NCBI GenBank assembly: GCA_005880175.1
Contig: VBJR01000307.1
Location: forward strand, 1 to 5,682
From: Chloroflexota bacterium
Lineage (GTDB): Bacteria > Chloroflexota > Dormibacteria > Dormibacterales > Dormibacteraceae
Direction of reading: 5' to 3'
Length of the DNA: 5,682 bases
The notes under the pieces are model-generated. The model did no database searches and was not told the origin of the DNA. It worked only from the letters and a program-made list of their open reading frames with translations. The position numbers and the translations under genes were made by a program. This document shows, one piece after another, positions 1 to 5,682 of this stretch. Positions within the stretch are counted from its first letter, which is position 1, and every line of letters starts with the position of its first letter.

Positions 1-67
1 TCTACCCACACTCCCACGCTTTCTCCTACAGTGTTCGGCGTTCGGGCACTCCGGATTGTGGGTGGGG

Positions 68-2431
68 ATGAGAGAGGGGACCTGGTCGGGGGAGCCAGCG
101 TTCGGCGCCCTGCTGCGCCGGCACCGCATCGCGGCGCGCCTCACGCAGGAGGCGCTGGCGGAGCGCGCGGGACTGAGCATGAAGACCGTCAGTGCGCTCG
201 AGAGCGGGGCGCGCAGGAGCCCGTACCAGACGACCGTCGACCGGCTGGCCGCCGCCCTGCGCCTCTCGCCGCAGCAGCGTGCCGAGCTGGCCGCGTCGGC
301 GCGCCGCCGGCCCCGGAGTGCGGTCCGCACGGAGCGGCCGGCACTGGGCGGGCCGCGCGTGCGGCTGCCACTGCCGCCCACCCCGCTGGTGGGGCGGGGC
401 GCCGACCTCGCCCTCGGCCTGGAGCTCGCGAGCCGGCCGGAGGTGCGCCTGCTCACGGTCGTTGGCCCCGCCGGCGTCGGGAAGAGCCGGCTCGCGCTGG
501 AGCTGGCCCGGGAGCTGGCGGCCGGCAGCGACGAGGTGGCGCTCGTGCCGCTGAACGCGCTCTCCGACCCGGGCCAGGTCGGTGCGGCGATCCAGCAGGT
601 GCTGGCGGTGCCGGACGGCGCGGAACCGGTGGTCGAGCGGCTGTCCGGCAACGTGGGCTCGCGGCGCGTCCTCCTCGTGCTCGACGGCTTCGAGCACGTG
701 CTGCCGGCGGCCAGGCTCGTGGCCTCACTGCTGGCGGCGTGCCGCCAGCTGTCCGTCCTGGTCACCAGCCGGGCGCCGCTGGGCGTCCGCGGCGAGCACC
801 GCCTGCCGCTGCTGCCGCTCGAGGTCGCCGACGCCGTCGAGCTCTTCGTGCAGCGGGCGCGGGCGGCCAACCCGCGGTTCCGTCCGCGGCCCGAGAACGC
901 GGCGGCGGTGGCCGAGATCTGCCGGCGCCTGGACGGCCTGCCGCTGGCGCTGGAGCTGGCGGCGCCGCGGCTCACGGCGCTGTCGCCGGAAGAGCTGCTG
1001 GCGCGGCTGGACGACCGGCTGCCGCTGCTGACCGGCGGCCCTGCCGACCTGGCCGAGCACCAGCGCACGCTCCGCGGCGCGCTGGACTGGAGCCACGACC
1101 TGCTGGAGCCGGCCGAGCGGGTGCTGTTCCGCCGGCTGTCGGTCTTCCGCGGGGCGTTCGAGCTGGACGCGGCGAGGGCGGTGTGCGCCTGCGGCGACGT
1201 CCACGGCCGCCTGTCGCGGCTGGTGGAGGTGTCGCTGGTCGCGGTCGCGCCGGAGTCCGATGCGGGCGGGCCGGCGCGGTACTGGCTGCTGGACACGGTT
1301 CGCGCCTACGCCGCTGAGCAGCTCGCCGCCGCCGAGCCGGCGGAGGAGGTCCGCGAGCGACACGCGCGCCACTACCTGGGGGTGGCGGAGGCCGGCCGCG
1401 ACGTCGGATGGTCGCCGGGACGGGTCGACCTGATCCACCGCCTGGAGGCGTGTCATGCGGACCTGCGCGCGGCCCTCCTGTGGCTGCGGATGCACGAGGT
1501 CGCGCGCTGGGTGCAGATGATCACGGCGCTGGGCTGGTTCTGGGTGACGTACTCGCACCTCGACGAGGGGCGCGAGTGGCTCCTGGGCGCGCTGGAGGTG
1601 GTCTCGCCGGCCTCCGCCGAGCGGTGCCAGGTGCTCCACCGGCTCGGTGTGCTGGCCTACTGGCAGGGCCAGTACGCGGCGGCGCGCGAGCTGCTGAGCG
1701 GCAGCCTGGCGCTGGCGGAGGAGCTCGGCGATGGCGACGAAGCGACGCGGATCAGGGCCTCGATCGGGCACGCCGCGCTGGCCTCGGGCGACCGGGCGGG
1801 TGCGTGGGCGGCGTACGAGCAGGTCCTGGCCGGCCATACCGACGAGGGGCTGCGCGCCTACGTGCTGGTCATGACCGGAGACCTCCACCTGCAGGAGGGC
1901 CGCGTCGCCGAGGCGCGGGAGGTGCTGCGGCGCGGCCTGGCCATGGCCTCCGCGGCCGGCCGGATGGACGCGGTGGCGCGGGCCGAGCTGTTCCTCGGGG
2001 TCGCCGCGTACTACTCGGGCGACAACGCCGAGGCGCTGCGCCGGGCGGGGACGGGCCTGCGCGGGTACGCGACGATCGGGCACTGGAGCGGCGTGGCCGG
2101 CACGCTGGAAGGCATGGCGGTGCTGGCGATGGCGGACGGAGACGCGACCCGCGCGCTGCGGTTGGGTGGCGCGGCGGCGGCGATCCGCCGCCAGATCGGC
2201 TCGCCAGCGGGCCAGGGCTGGGAGGCTGCCGTGACGAGCGCCGCGTTCGAGCCGGCCCGGGCGGTCGCCGGCGCCGCGGCGGACGCGGCATGGTCGGACG
2301 GCGAGCGCCTCTGGGTGGGCGGCGCGATCGAGTACGCGCTGGGCGGCGACCTGCGGTCGTGCGTCGAGACGCACGTGGCAGTGCGCCCTCAGGAGGCCGT
2401 TCGAGGCGCTGCGCGACCTCTCAGCCGCTGA
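68..2431 (+). CDS. XRE-family HTH / NB-ARC-like STAND ATPase with TPR repeats, putative transcriptional regulator
   Basis: This is a large cytoplasmic signal-transduction ATPase of the STAND type, about 787 residues from the ATG at 68. An XRE-type helix-turn-helix fills residues about 9-70 ([16 protein letters not shown], then KTVSALESG). The nucleotide-binding region has a Walker A GPAGVGKS at 133-140, a Walker B-like LLVLDGFEH with Asp at about 206, a sensor [11 protein letters not shown], and a GLPLA motif at about 290. A winged-helix-like segment follows (ALDWSHDLL). Alanine-rich helical pairs from about 520 to 720 look like TPRs and would bind a ligand or partner. In this family, binding is thought to release nucleotide-dependent autoinhibition so that the HTH can act on DNA; the target here is unknown. 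No C-terminal LuxR or SARP domain is visible. TTG at 56 and GTG at 62 are in-frame alternative starts, and no start has a well-spaced Shine-Dalgarno. The next gene has its own promoter, so this gene looks monocistronic. Family assignment is firm; regulatory role is inferred. Confidence 0.9.
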   Translation: MREGTWSGEPAFGALLRRHRIAARLTQEALAERAGLSMKTVSALESGARRSPYQTTVDRLAAALRLSPQQRAELAASARRRPRSAVRTERPALGGPRVRLPLPPTPLVGRGADLALGLELASRPEVRLLTVVGPAGVGKSRLALELARELAAGSDEVALVPLNALSDPGQVGAAIQQVLAVPDGAEPVVERLSGNVGSRRVLLVLDGFEHVLPAARLVASLLAACRQLSVLVTSRAPLGVRGEHRLPLLPLEVADAVELFVQRARAANPRFRPRPENAAAVAEICRRLDGLPLALELAAPRLTALSPEELLARLDDRLPLLTGGPADLAEHQRTLRGALDWSHDLLEPAERVLFRRLSVFRGAFELDAARAVCACGDVHGRLSRLVEVSLVAVAPESDAGGPARYWLLDTVRAYAAEQLAAAEPAEEVRERHARHYLGVAEAGRDVGWSPGRVDLIHRLEACHADLRAALLWLRMHEVARWVQMITALGWFWVTYSHLDEGREWLLGALEVVSPASAERCQVLHRLGVLAYWQGQYAAARELLSGSLALAEELGDGDEATRIRASIGHAALASGDRAGAWAAYEQVLAGHTDEGLRAYVLVMTGDLHLQEGRVAEAREVLRRGLAMASAAGRMDAVARAELFLGVAAYYSGDNAEALRRAGTGLRGYATIGHWSGVAGTLEGMAVLAMADGDATRALRLGGAAAAIRRQIGSPAGQGWEAAVTSAAFEPARAVAGAAADAAWSDGERLWVGGAIEYALGGDLRSCVETHVAVRPQEAVRGAARPLSR

Positions 2432-2435
2432 GAGG
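2417..2435 (+). terminator. Hairpin overlapping the stop codon of the STAND gene
   Basis: CCTCTCAG pairs perfectly with CTGAGAGG across a 3-base loop (8-bp stem). The TGA stop at 2429-2431 lies in the right arm. No T-tract follows, as is common for actinobacterial terminators. It is placed to end or protect the transcript, but this is inferred from structure alone. Confidence 0.45.
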
Positions 2436-2578
2436 CGAGTTCAAGTACACACGACAACTCCCGAGATGGCGGGAAAGGCGAACTGCGGCCACACCGCCGA
2501 GGCTCGGCGTCTTCCGAAACCGCGTGTCGGGAGTATGCGATCACGGGCTCCTCCGCGGAGGGTGCGCCCTCGCGTGCC
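2432..2578. other. Intergenic region with small inverted repeats
   Basis: I see no coding region here. It holds several short inverted repeats: TCCCG/CGGGA (2459-2474), CGCCGA/TCGGCG with a 3-base loop (2495-2509), the self-complementary CCTCCGCGGAGG (2550-2561), and GAGGG/CCCTC with a 4-base loop (2558-2571). The last two share bases 2558-2561, so they could not both form in one RNA. They may be extra termination signals or regulator sites, but short repeats of this size are expected by chance in such GC-rich DNA. Confidence 0.3.
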
Positions 2579-2615
2579 TTGACGGGCCAGATGTGACCGG
2601 TCACAATCCATGGTA
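2579..2615 (+). promoter_or_regulatory. Putative housekeeping-sigma promoter of the lacI-type gene, leaderless
   Basis: TTGACG at 2579-2584 matches the -35 consensus in five of six positions. CACAAT at 2602-2607 matches TATAAT in four of six, including the key A and final T. The spacer is exactly 17 bp. Initiation 7-8 bases after the -10 falls at 2614-2615, which is the A of the lacI ATG, so the transcript is predicted to be leaderless. The absence of any Shine-Dalgarno before that ATG agrees. An operator palindrome covers the spacer and part of the -10. Confidence 0.65.
2592..2605. promoter_or_regulatory. LacI-family operator O1, palindrome TGTGACCGGTCACA
   Basis: This is a perfect 14-bp palindrome with a central CpG, the usual form of a LacI-family operator. 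It lies between the -35 and -10 elements and overlaps the first four bases of the -10, so a bound repressor would block RNA polymerase. Its TGTGA half-site equals that of the E. coli lac operator. The same 14 bp recur 28 bp downstream. Confidence 0.8.
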
Positions 2616-3670
2616 TGCGTGTGACCGGTCACACGAGCAGCATCCGGGACGTCGCCGCGGCGGCCGGGGTGTCCTACCAGACGGTGTCCCGCGTGATCAA
2701 CAGCCATCCCTCGGTCAGGGCGTCCACGCGCGAGACCGTGCTCGCCGCCATCGCGGAGCTCGGCTTCCGGCCCAACCGGGCGGCGCGGGCCCTGGCCGGC
2801 GGCCCGGTCGAGTCCGTCACCGTGCTGACGGGCAACACCGCCCGGTACGGGTACTCGGCGGGGCTCCAGGGCATCGAGGAGGCTGCGCGGCTCGCGGGCT
2901 ACGCGGTGGGCGTCCGGATGATCGAGTCGGTCGCCGCCCAGGAGCTGGACGACGCGGTCAGGAGGGCGATCGAGCCGGGTGCCGGGCTCATCGCGATCGC
3001 CTACGACCCGGCCGGGACGATGGCGGTGAGCGCCGTGCCGCCGGACGTCCCGGTCGTCGCGATGGTCGAGGCCCCGGTGGGAGACGACGCGCGGGGGAAG
3101 CCGTGGGTGTGGGTGGACGACGGGAAGGCCGCGCGGCAGGCGACGCGCTTCCTGCTCGCCCTGGGCCACCGGACGGTGCGCTACGTGTCGATCCCGTCCT
3201 CTACCGACGCGCCCAGCCAGCGGCTGGCCGGCTGGCGGGCGGAGCTGGAGGCCGCCGGCGCCCCCGTCGTCGAACCGCTGGCCGCGGGCTGGGACCCTCG
3301 CTCCGGGTACCTGGCCGGGCAGACCCTGGCCGCGGACGACGAGGTCACCGCGGTGCTGTGCGGCAATGACGACATCGCGCTCGGCGTGATGCGAGCGCTG
3401 CGGGAAGCGGGCCGGCGGGTGCCGGACGACGTCAGCGTGGTCGGGTTCGACGACATCCCGCTGGCCGAGTTCTTCACGCCCGCCCTGACCACGGTCCGCC
3501 TCGACTTCGCCGGGCTCGGCCGGGTCGCGTTCGGCCTGCTCCGCGGCCTGGTGGACCCGAGGACGGCGACCGCCGACCCGCCGCGCGGGCCCGAGCCGGA
3601 GCTGATCGTCAGGGAGAGCGCCGGGCCGCCGCGGACCGCGGCCGGACGCCGCCCGGGCCGAATCCCGTGA
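2615..3670 (+). CDS. LacI-family transcriptional repressor
   Basis: This is a complete 351-residue sugar-responsive repressor, near the family's usual length of about 330-350. The N-terminal helix-turn-helix (SIRDVAAAAGVSYQTVSRVIN, residues about 9-29) has recognition residues Y21, Q22 and R26, as in E. coli LacI. The hinge helix is FRPNRAARALAG (about 51-62). The ligand-binding core shows typical landmarks: AVLCGNDDIALGVMRAL, RRVPDDVSVVGFDD (around 270-280) and the PALTTVRLD segment. It should bind DNA as a dimer and release it on binding a sugar, whose identity cannot be read here. I chose the ATG at 2615 because it coincides with the predicted transcription start; GTG at 2621 is an in-frame alternative. 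Two operator-like palindromes in its promoter and first codons imply autorepression. The stop overlaps the next frame by four bases, and a secreted glycosidase lies downstream, a plausible co-regulated target. The arginine- and proline-rich tail after LIVRESAGPP is slightly long. Confidence 0.95.
   Translation: MRVTGHTSSIRDVAAAAGVSYQTVSRVINSHPSVRASTRETVLAAIAELGFRPNRAARALAGGPVESVTVLTGNTARYGYSAGLQGIEEAARLAGYAVGVRMIESVAAQELDDAVRRAIEPGAGLIAIAYDPAGTMAVSAVPPDVPVVAMVEAPVGDDARGKPWVWVDDGKAARQATRFLLALGHRTVRYVSIPSSTDAPSQRLAGWRAELEAAGAPVVEPLAAGWDPRSGYLAGQTLAADDEVTAVLCGNDDIALGVMRALREAGRRVPDDVSVVGFDDIPLAEFFTPALTTVRLDFAGLGRVAFGLLRGLVDPRTATADPPRGPEPELIVRESAGPPRTAAGRRPGRIP
2618..2635. promoter_or_regulatory. 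LacI-family operator O2, 18-bp palindrome within the start of lacI
   Basis: CGTGTGACCGGTCACACG is a perfect 18-bp palindrome containing the same 14-bp core as O1. It covers codons 2-7 of the downstream regulator (Arg-Val-Thr-Gly-His-Thr) and about +4 to +21 of the predicted transcript. Centre-to-centre distance to O1 is 28 bp. Two identical perfect copies in 44 bp are very unlikely by chance and imply autoregulation by the adjacent LacI protein. Confidence 0.8.
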
Positions 3671-3867
3671 GCGACCTCGATAGGCGGCTCACCGTCCTCG
3701 ACCCCATCGACGCGCACTGCCCGAGTCAGGTCACCCCGGGCATGAACCAGGCGCTGCTCGACATGGCCAACCAGCTCGAGCCCGCCTACCTGACCGGCGG
3801 CAACGCAGCCCAGGCGGTGGATGCCGCCGCGAGACAGGCGAACGGCGATTTGGCATCCGCGGGCTGA
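3667..3867 (+). pseudogene. Probable C-terminal remnant of a sugar ABC-transporter substrate-binding protein
   Basis: This is a 66-codon frame starting at GTG 3667, which overlaps the lacI TGA (GTGA). There is no Shine-Dalgarno, so it would depend on translational coupling. From about residue 20 the sequence (PGMNQALLDMANQLEPAYL, then TGGNAAQAVDAAARQANGDL) has the pattern seen at the extreme C-terminus of CUT1-type carbohydrate-binding lipoproteins, where a helix and loop are followed by a repeated Ala/Asp/Asn helix ending about 5-10 residues before the stop. Such proteins are normally about 400-450 residues. This frame lacks the lipoprotein signal and both lobes, so as a binding protein it cannot be functional. 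The perfect hairpin at its stop fits a genuine old gene end. The likely explanation is a deletion between lacI and the 3' end of a transporter gene. A small, independently functioning peptide remains possible. The family match rests on pattern recognition, not a search. Confidence 0.5.
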
Positions 3868-3875
3868 CCCGCGGA
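3856..3875 (+). terminator. Hairpin with the stop codon of the 66-codon frame in its loop
   Basis: TCCGCGGG pairs perfectly with CCCGCGGA around the loop CTGA, which holds the TGA stop (3865-3867). The 8-bp stem is almost all G-C and has no T-tract after it. It lies 17 bases before the glycosidase Shine-Dalgarno, so it could end, attenuate or stabilise the transcript between lacI and the glycosidase. Confidence 0.5.
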
Positions 3876-3892
3876 CATCGTCGACGTTGCGG

Positions 3893-3899
3893 AAGGAGG
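3893..3899 (+). promoter_or_regulatory. Strong ribosome-binding site of the glycosidase
   Basis: AAGGAGG is a near-perfect anti-16S match, 7 bases before the ATG at 3907. It fixes that start and is the only strong Shine-Dalgarno seen ahead of a gene in this window. Confidence 0.85.
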
Positions 3900-3906
3900 G
3901 ATTGCG

Positions 3907-5274
3907 ATGCGGACGAGATCCGGAGCCGGCCGTGCGTTCGTGATGGCCGGCCTGGCCCTGCTGCTGGCCCTGCTGTGGCCGGCGCCGACGGCCGGCCAGG
4001 CGGCGGAGTCGCTGACCGTGAACCTGGCCGCGCGGACGAGGCCGGCGACGCACGTGGGCGAGGGCTTCCTGTACGGGATCAGCCAGGACGCCTCGCTTCC
4101 GGCGAACCAGTTCCTGCAGCCGCTGGGCGTCAACGCCTTCCGCGGCGCGGGCCACGCCTCCCGAGGTTGGATCGGGGACAACTACACCTTCGGCACCGGC
4201 GCCCGGGCCGACATCACCGAGGCGATCACCCAGGCCAGGCACCTGTCCGGTGCGCAGTACCAGGTGATCCTCAGCGACGTCTACGGCGCGGACGGCGGCC
4301 AGCCGTCCAACACGATGTGGCCGTGCGACGGCGGCAGCTGCGCGAACTACGTGAGCTTCCTCGACTCCGTCGTCGGGGCCCTGCAGGCGTCCGGGCTCAA
4401 GTTCGCGTACGACGTCTGGAACGAGCCGGACATCTCCGTCTTCTGGGCGCGGGGCATGAACAGCGCCCAGTACTTCCAGATGTGGGACACGGGCGTGCGC
4501 GAGATCCGGCGCATCGCCCCGGGCGCGACGATCGTGGGGCCGTCCGTCGCCATCACCCCGCAGCAGAGCCCGAGCGAATGGCAGACCTGGCTGGCCCACG
4601 TCAAGGGCGCCGGCACGCTGCCGAACGAGATCTCCAACCACCTCGAGGGCGACGGGGACGACCCGGTGACCGTGGCGCCGGCGATCAACGCCGATTTCTC
4701 GTCCAACGGCATCGCGCCCATCGCGCTGTCAGCGAACGAGTTCGGGCCCCGTGACCAGCAGACGGCCGGTCAGTCGGCCTGGTACCTGGCGCGCCTCGCC
4801 CAGTCCCGGTACGCCAACGCGATGCGCGGCAACTGGGTCTGCTGCGAGACGCCCAACCTGACCGGGCTCCTCACCCAGAGTGGGAGCACCTGGCTGGCCA
4901 CCGGCATCTGGTGGACGTTCCGAAGCTACGCGGACCTCACCGGCTCGCTGGTGTCCACCTCCGGCCAGGTGGGGTCCACGGCGATCTCGGCGGCCGAGGA
5001 CAGCTCGGCGCGCCGCGCCGTGGCCATCGTCGGCGACGACGGCAGCTTCACCGGCGCCGCGTCCGTGACCTTCGGCGGCCTGTCGTCGGTTTCCTTTCTG
5101 GCCAACAACGGCAGCATCCACGTCACCGTGGACCGCATCCCGGACCAGGCGCCGCTCAGCGCACCGCAGGTGGTCCTCAGCCGGAACATGAGCACGTCGA
5201 GCGGCTCGTTCACCGTCCCCCTCACGTTCCAGGCCGCCCACGACGCGTTCGCCATCTACCTGACTCGACCCTGA
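3907..5274 (+). CDS. Secreted clan GH-A glycoside hydrolase, GH39-like
   Basis: This 455-residue protein appears to be an exported glycosidase. It has an N-terminal signal peptide: basic MRTRSGAGR, a hydrophobic core at about 10-25, and probable cleavage near AGQA or AA at 32-33. The body reads as a (beta/alpha)8 barrel. YDVWNEPD places the probable acid/base Glu at 173, in the Asn-Glu-Pro context typical of clan GH-A. IALSANEFG places the probable nucleophile at Glu278. WWTF (335-338) fits the end of strand 8. A small beta-sandwich domain fills about 360-455. The retaining mechanism is inferred from clan membership. WNEPDISVFW resembles GH39 beta-xylosidases and PslG-like enzymes, but the substrate cannot be assigned. 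Two cysteine pairs (PCDGGSC; vicinal CC in WVCCE) suit an exported protein. The gene lies 39 bp after the binding-protein remnant and probably shares the LacI-controlled transcript. A strong stem-loop follows. Other GH-A families (GH5- or GH30-like) are the main alternatives. Confidence 0.8.
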   Translation: MRTRSGAGRAFVMAGLALLLALLWPAPTAGQAAESLTVNLAARTRPATHVGEGFLYGISQDASLPANQFLQPLGVNAFRGAGHASRGWIGDNYTFGTGARADITEAITQARHLSGAQYQVILSDVYGADGGQPSNTMWPCDGGSCANYVSFLDSVVGALQASGLKFAYDVWNEPDISVFWARGMNSAQYFQMWDTGVREIRRIAPGATIVGPSVAITPQQSPSEWQTWLAHVKGAGTLPNEISNHLEGDGDDPVTVAPAINADFSSNGIAPIALSANEFGPRDQQTAGQSAWYLARLAQSRYANAMRGNWVCCETPNLTGLLTQSGSTWLATGIWWTFRSYADLTGSLVSTSGQVGSTAISAAEDSSARRAVAIVGDDGSFTGAASVTFGGLSSVSFLANNGSIHVTVDRIPDQAPLSAPQVVLSRNMSTSSGSFTVPLTFQAAHDAFAIYLTRP

Positions 5275-5281
5275 GATACCG

Positions 5282-5317
5282 GCTCCCCGTGGCCGGTCAG
5301 CACCGGCCACGGGGAGC
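5282..5317. terminator. Strong stem-loop terminator between convergent genes
   Basis: A 16-bp perfect stem (GCTCCCCGTGGCCGGT with its complement) encloses the 4-base loop CAGC, starting 7 bases after the glycosidase stop. There is no T-tract on either strand, which fits the stem-only terminators common in actinobacteria. It could serve both the plus-strand glycosidase and the minus-strand ABC gene. Confidence 0.85.
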
Positions 5318-5324
5318 ACACCTG

Positions 5325-5345
5325 CCCGCGGCGGTAGACCGCGGG
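5325..5345 (-). terminator. Second small hairpin just past the ABC gene stop
   Basis: CCCGCGG pairs with CCGCGGG across a 7-base loop. It begins 4 bases beyond the minus-strand ABC gene stop, so it could be that gene's own termination signal ahead of the larger stem-loop. With a stem of only 7 bp, chance is possible. Confidence 0.35.
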
Positions 5346-5349
5346 GTGG

Positions 5350-5682
5350 TCACCGGCCCCGCAGAACCATCACGCGGCTGGCCAGCTCGAGCGGAGCGGT
5401 CCGGTGGGACACGACCACCAGGCTGCGGCCCGCGGCGAACGTGTCGATCGCCTGCAGCACCTGTCGCTCCGTCCCGAGGTCGAGGTGCGCGGTCGCTTCG
5501 TCCAGGACCAGGATCGGTGCCTCACGGAGGAAGACGCGGGCCAGCGCCAGGCGCTGGCGCTCGCCGCCGCTCAGCTTGAGACCATCGTCTCCCACGAGCG
5601 TGTCCAGGCCGTCCGGCAACGACGCGACGAAGTCGCCCAGCATCGCCAGGTCGCACGCGCCCAGCAGGCGGGGGTCGTCCGC
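5350..5682 (-). CDS. ABC transporter ATP-binding domain, C-terminal part (5' end outside the window)
   Basis: The last 110 codons of a minus-strand gene are present. The reading frame stays open through 5682, so the start lies beyond the edge; the internal Met at 5643 is not the true start. Visible motifs in order are PDGLDTLVGDDG (typical of exporter-type ATPases), the ABC signature LSGGERQRLALAR, Walker B with D-loop ILVLDEATAHLD, and the H-loop VVSHR. Walker A and the Q-loop are outside the window. Together they form a complete-looking C-terminal half of a nucleotide-binding domain that powers transport across the membrane. The PDGLDT and LSGGERQR context suggests an exporter with a fused membrane domain. 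TAHLD and the very short tail, ending at VMVLRGR soon after the H-loop, also recall CydD/CydC-type exporters; I would not fix the subfamily. The gene converges on the glycosidase and ends in a shared terminator region, so it belongs to a separate transcription unit. Confidence 0.92.
   Translation of the reverse strand, partial: ADDPRLLGACDLAMLGDFVASLPDGLDTLVGDDGLKLSGGERQRLALARVFLREAPILVLDEATAHLDLGTERQVLQAIDTFAAGRSLVVVSHRTAPLELASRVMVLRGR

Noticed and set aside
27..32. TACAGT as a possible -10 for the STAND gene
   Set aside because: No matching -35 lies at the correct distance within the short upstream sequence, and the promoter may lie outside the window.
4..63. Inverted repeat ACCCACA ... 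TGTGGGT upstream of the STAND gene
   Set aside because: It is only 7 bp with a 46-base gap, which is chance level; no promoter elements line up with it.
725..2374. Long open frame on the minus strand opposite the STAND gene
   Set aside because: Its product is an Arg/Gln/Pro/His-rich low-complexity translation with no recognisable domain. It is the usual antisense shadow of a high-GC coding region.
1408..3369. Long plus-strand open frame spanning the STAND gene, the intergenic region and part of lacI
   Set aside because: It runs out of frame through two well-supported genes and gives Gly/Arg/Pro-rich sequence without motifs.
3181..4641. Long minus-strand open frame across lacI and the glycosidase
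   Set aside because: The translation is low-complexity and crosses two confidently identified genes on the other strand, so it is a GC-driven artefact.
5291..5308. Possible third LacI operator (GGCCGGTCA...) in the terminator stem
   Set aside because: It shares only the central CCGGTCA with the operator and its symmetry is explained by the terminator palindrome.
1..5682. CRISPR arrays, tRNA or rRNA genes, insertion sequences, toxin-antitoxin pairs
   Set aside because: I found no spaced repeat array, no cloverleaf or rRNA-like sequence, no transposase motifs or terminal repeats, and no convincing small gene pair.

Overview
The window is very GC-rich with strong G/C bias at third codon positions. 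Its gene families are a large XRE-type STAND ATPase, a LacI-family regulator with a leaderless-looking start, and a secreted glycosidase. Together these point to a high-GC Gram-positive actinomycete (Streptomyces, Streptosporangiales or a relative); I cannot name the genus from sequence alone.

Layout, left to right. (1) Bases 68-2431, plus strand: a roughly 787-residue XRE-HTH / NB-ARC-like ATPase / TPR signalling protein, with a hairpin overlapping its stop codon. (2) Bases 2432-2614: a 183-bp intergenic region with several small inverted repeats, ending in a compact promoter. (3) Bases 2615-3670, plus strand: a LacI-family repressor. Its promoter and first codons carry two copies of the perfect palindrome TGTGACCGGTCACA. 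One copy covers the promoter spacer and -10, the other covers codons 2-7, so strong autorepression is likely. (4) Bases 3667-3867, plus strand: a 66-codon frame overlapping the lacI stop by 4 bp. It looks like the C-terminal tail of a sugar ABC-transporter substrate-binding protein, and it ends in a hairpin with the stop codon in its loop. (5) Bases 3907-5274, plus strand: a secreted clan GH-A, GH39-like glycoside hydrolase with a strong ribosome-binding site. (6) Bases 5282-5317: a 16-bp perfect stem-loop, probably a terminator between convergent genes. (7) Bases 5350-5682, minus strand: the C-terminal part of an ABC transporter ATPase that runs off the right edge.

How it may work together (inference): lacI, the binding-protein remnant and the secreted glycosidase are closely spaced on one strand, and no other obvious promoter lies between them. 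They read as a sugar-responsive unit in which an inducing sugar lifts LacI from the paired operators and allows secretion of the glycosidase. The transporter that would normally import the product is missing apart from the apparent tail of its binding protein, which suggests a deletion in an ancestral regulator-transporter-hydrolase cluster. The STAND protein at the left and the ABC transporter at the right look like separate units.

The clearest points for follow-up are the paired operators on a leaderless promoter, the transporter remnant, and the glycosidase, whose motifs resemble a poorly characterised secreted group that I recall also from fungi.
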